A DNA stretch of 6,650 nucleotides from a bacterium (lineage in GTDB: Bacteria > Chloroflexota > Dormibacteria > UBA8260 > Bog-877), in assembly GCA_021817025.1 (NCBI GenBank), contig JAKAWF010000192.1, forward strand, positions 1-6,650, in the 5' to 3' direction. A program made the position numbers and the translations under genes. The notes beneath the pieces are model-generated. The model was not told the origin of the DNA. It searched no databases and saw only the letters and a program-made list of their open reading frames with translations. Of this stretch, positions 6,054 to 6,650 are shown one piece after another (positions within the stretch are counted from its first letter, which is position 1; every line of letters starts with the position of its first letter).

Positions 6054-6650
6054 CAGTACACCACCTGCGACTGACGCTTGCTGAGTACGGTGATCTCATC
6101 ACGCTGCGAGCCGGTGGGCCCGAAATAGTTGAATCCGAAGGAGAGTTGGGCGTAGCCACCGATGAGGTGAGTGGGTTTCCAGACGACCCGGGTCAGGGAG
6201 TTGTCGACCCCGCCCCGGTTACCGTGCAACTCGCTTAGGGGTACGTTCACATGACGGTCCTTGGCGTGGTACATCAGACACACCCCTCGAGGTAGCCGGT
6301 GCGTCACCGCGGCACGACAGGTGATCACCCCGTTGCGGTTGTAGGCCTCGATCCAATCGTTGTCCCTCACGTCGATGGCAGCGGCGTCCTCCTCACCTAT
6401 CCAAATCACCGGCCCGCCCCTGAAGAGGGTCAGCATGAAGAGGTTGTCCTGGTACTCGGAGTGAATCGACCACTTTGAGTGCGGCGTCAGGTAGCGCACC
6501 GTCACCTCCAGCCGCCCGGCCTGCCCGATCTGCTGGTCGCCGAAGTGAAGGCGATAGTTCAATGGCGGTTTGAATATGGGTAACCCCTCACCCAGCTCAA
6601 GCATCCATTCGTGGTCCAGGTAGAAGTGCTGGCGGCCGCTCAGGGTGTGC
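6053..6650 (-). CDS. narG: Respiratory nitrate reductase alpha subunit, C-terminal end only
   Basis: NarG is the molybdenum (bis-MGD) catalytic subunit that reduces nitrate to nitrite. Only the last 198 residues are visible; the full protein is normally about 1,200, and the rest, with the N-terminal iron-sulfur site, lies beyond the right edge. The visible part is the molybdopterin-dinucleotide-binding domain found at the C-terminus of this family. The opening HTLSGRQHFYLDHEWM is characteristic, followed by a conserved PPLNYRLHFGD region, IGEEDAAAIDVRDNDWIEAYN, then CLMYHAKDRHVNVP, NRGGVDNSLTRV, KPTHLIGGYAQLSFGFNY and GSQRDEITVL near the end. It ends about 20 residues earlier than E. coli NarG. 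The TGA overlaps the narH ATG. Whether the protein has a twin-arginine export signal, and so faces outside or inside, cannot be judged because the N-terminus is missing. Confidence 0.96.
   Translation of the reverse strand, partial: HTLSGRQHFYLDHEWMLELGEGLPIFKPPLNYRLHFGDQQIGQAGRLEVTVRYLTPHSKWSIHSEYQDNLFMLTLFRGGPVIWIGEEDAAAIDVRDNDWIEAYNRNGVITCRAAVTHRLPRGVCLMYHAKDRHVNVPLSELHGNRGGVDNSLTRVVWKPTHLIGGYAQLSFGFNYFGPTGSQRDEITVLSKRQSQVVY
6061..6066 (-). promoter_or_regulatory. Ribosome binding site for narH
   Basis: AGGTGG on the minus strand, inside the last codons of narG, is seven bases from the narH ATG at 6053. With the TGATG overlap, it indicates that narH is translated in coupling with narG and also has its own initiation site. 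Confidence 0.55.

Noticed and set aside
5028..6074. Long open plus-strand frame (348 codons) opposite narH
   Set aside because: It is the antisense shadow of narH, whose frame is fixed by cluster cysteines and family motifs. G+C-rich codon bias opens such frames, and the translation resembles no family.

Overview
The window is a G+C-rich stretch of bacterial chromosome (roughly two thirds G+C by eye) with dense, mostly overlapping genes, frequent GTG/TTG starts and G/C-biased third codon positions. It carries a membrane-bound respiratory nitrate reductase operon of the NarGHJI type and a convergent acetyl-CoA synthetase gene. This suggests a facultatively anaerobic, nitrate-respiring heterotroph. 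A high-GC lineage such as Actinomycetota, Chloroflexota or a high-GC Bacillota would fit, but the sequence alone does not settle the taxon, and no phylogenetic marker is present.

Left part, plus strand: the C-terminal two thirds of an AMP-forming acetyl-CoA synthetase (2-1222, cut by the window start). After a 78-base gap comes a small unrecognised gene (1301-1618). A clean 9-bp inverted repeat (1625-1653) sits in the 39-base convergent gap and probably ends transcription from one or both sides.

Right part, minus strand, read from the right edge leftwards: narG (C-terminal end only, cut by the window edge), narH, narJ, narI, an SRPBCC-fold protein and a ten-helix TDT/TehA/SLAC1-type anion transporter. 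The four nar genes are joined by stop/start overlaps (TGATG, TGATG or GTGATG, and GTGA). The last two genes follow after gaps of only 39 and 24 bases, so all six look like one transcription unit. NarG (molybdenum catalytic subunit) and NarH (iron-sulfur subunit) form the nitrate-reducing unit, NarJ is the assembly chaperone, and NarI is the di-heme b anchor that oxidises quinol. All four heme-ligand histidines of NarI and all fifteen cluster cysteines plus the diagnostic tryptophan of NarH are present, so the enzyme should be functional.

The less ordinary part is the operon tail. No NarK-type transporter is visible. Its place is taken by a protein of the family that includes the plant nitrate/chloride channel SLAC1, preceded by an SRPBCC lipid/cofactor-binding-fold protein. 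A nitrate/nitrite passage role for the first and a quinone- or cofactor-related role for the second are testable inferences, not things the sequence proves. I see no RNA genes, mobile elements, CRISPR arrays or long repeats.
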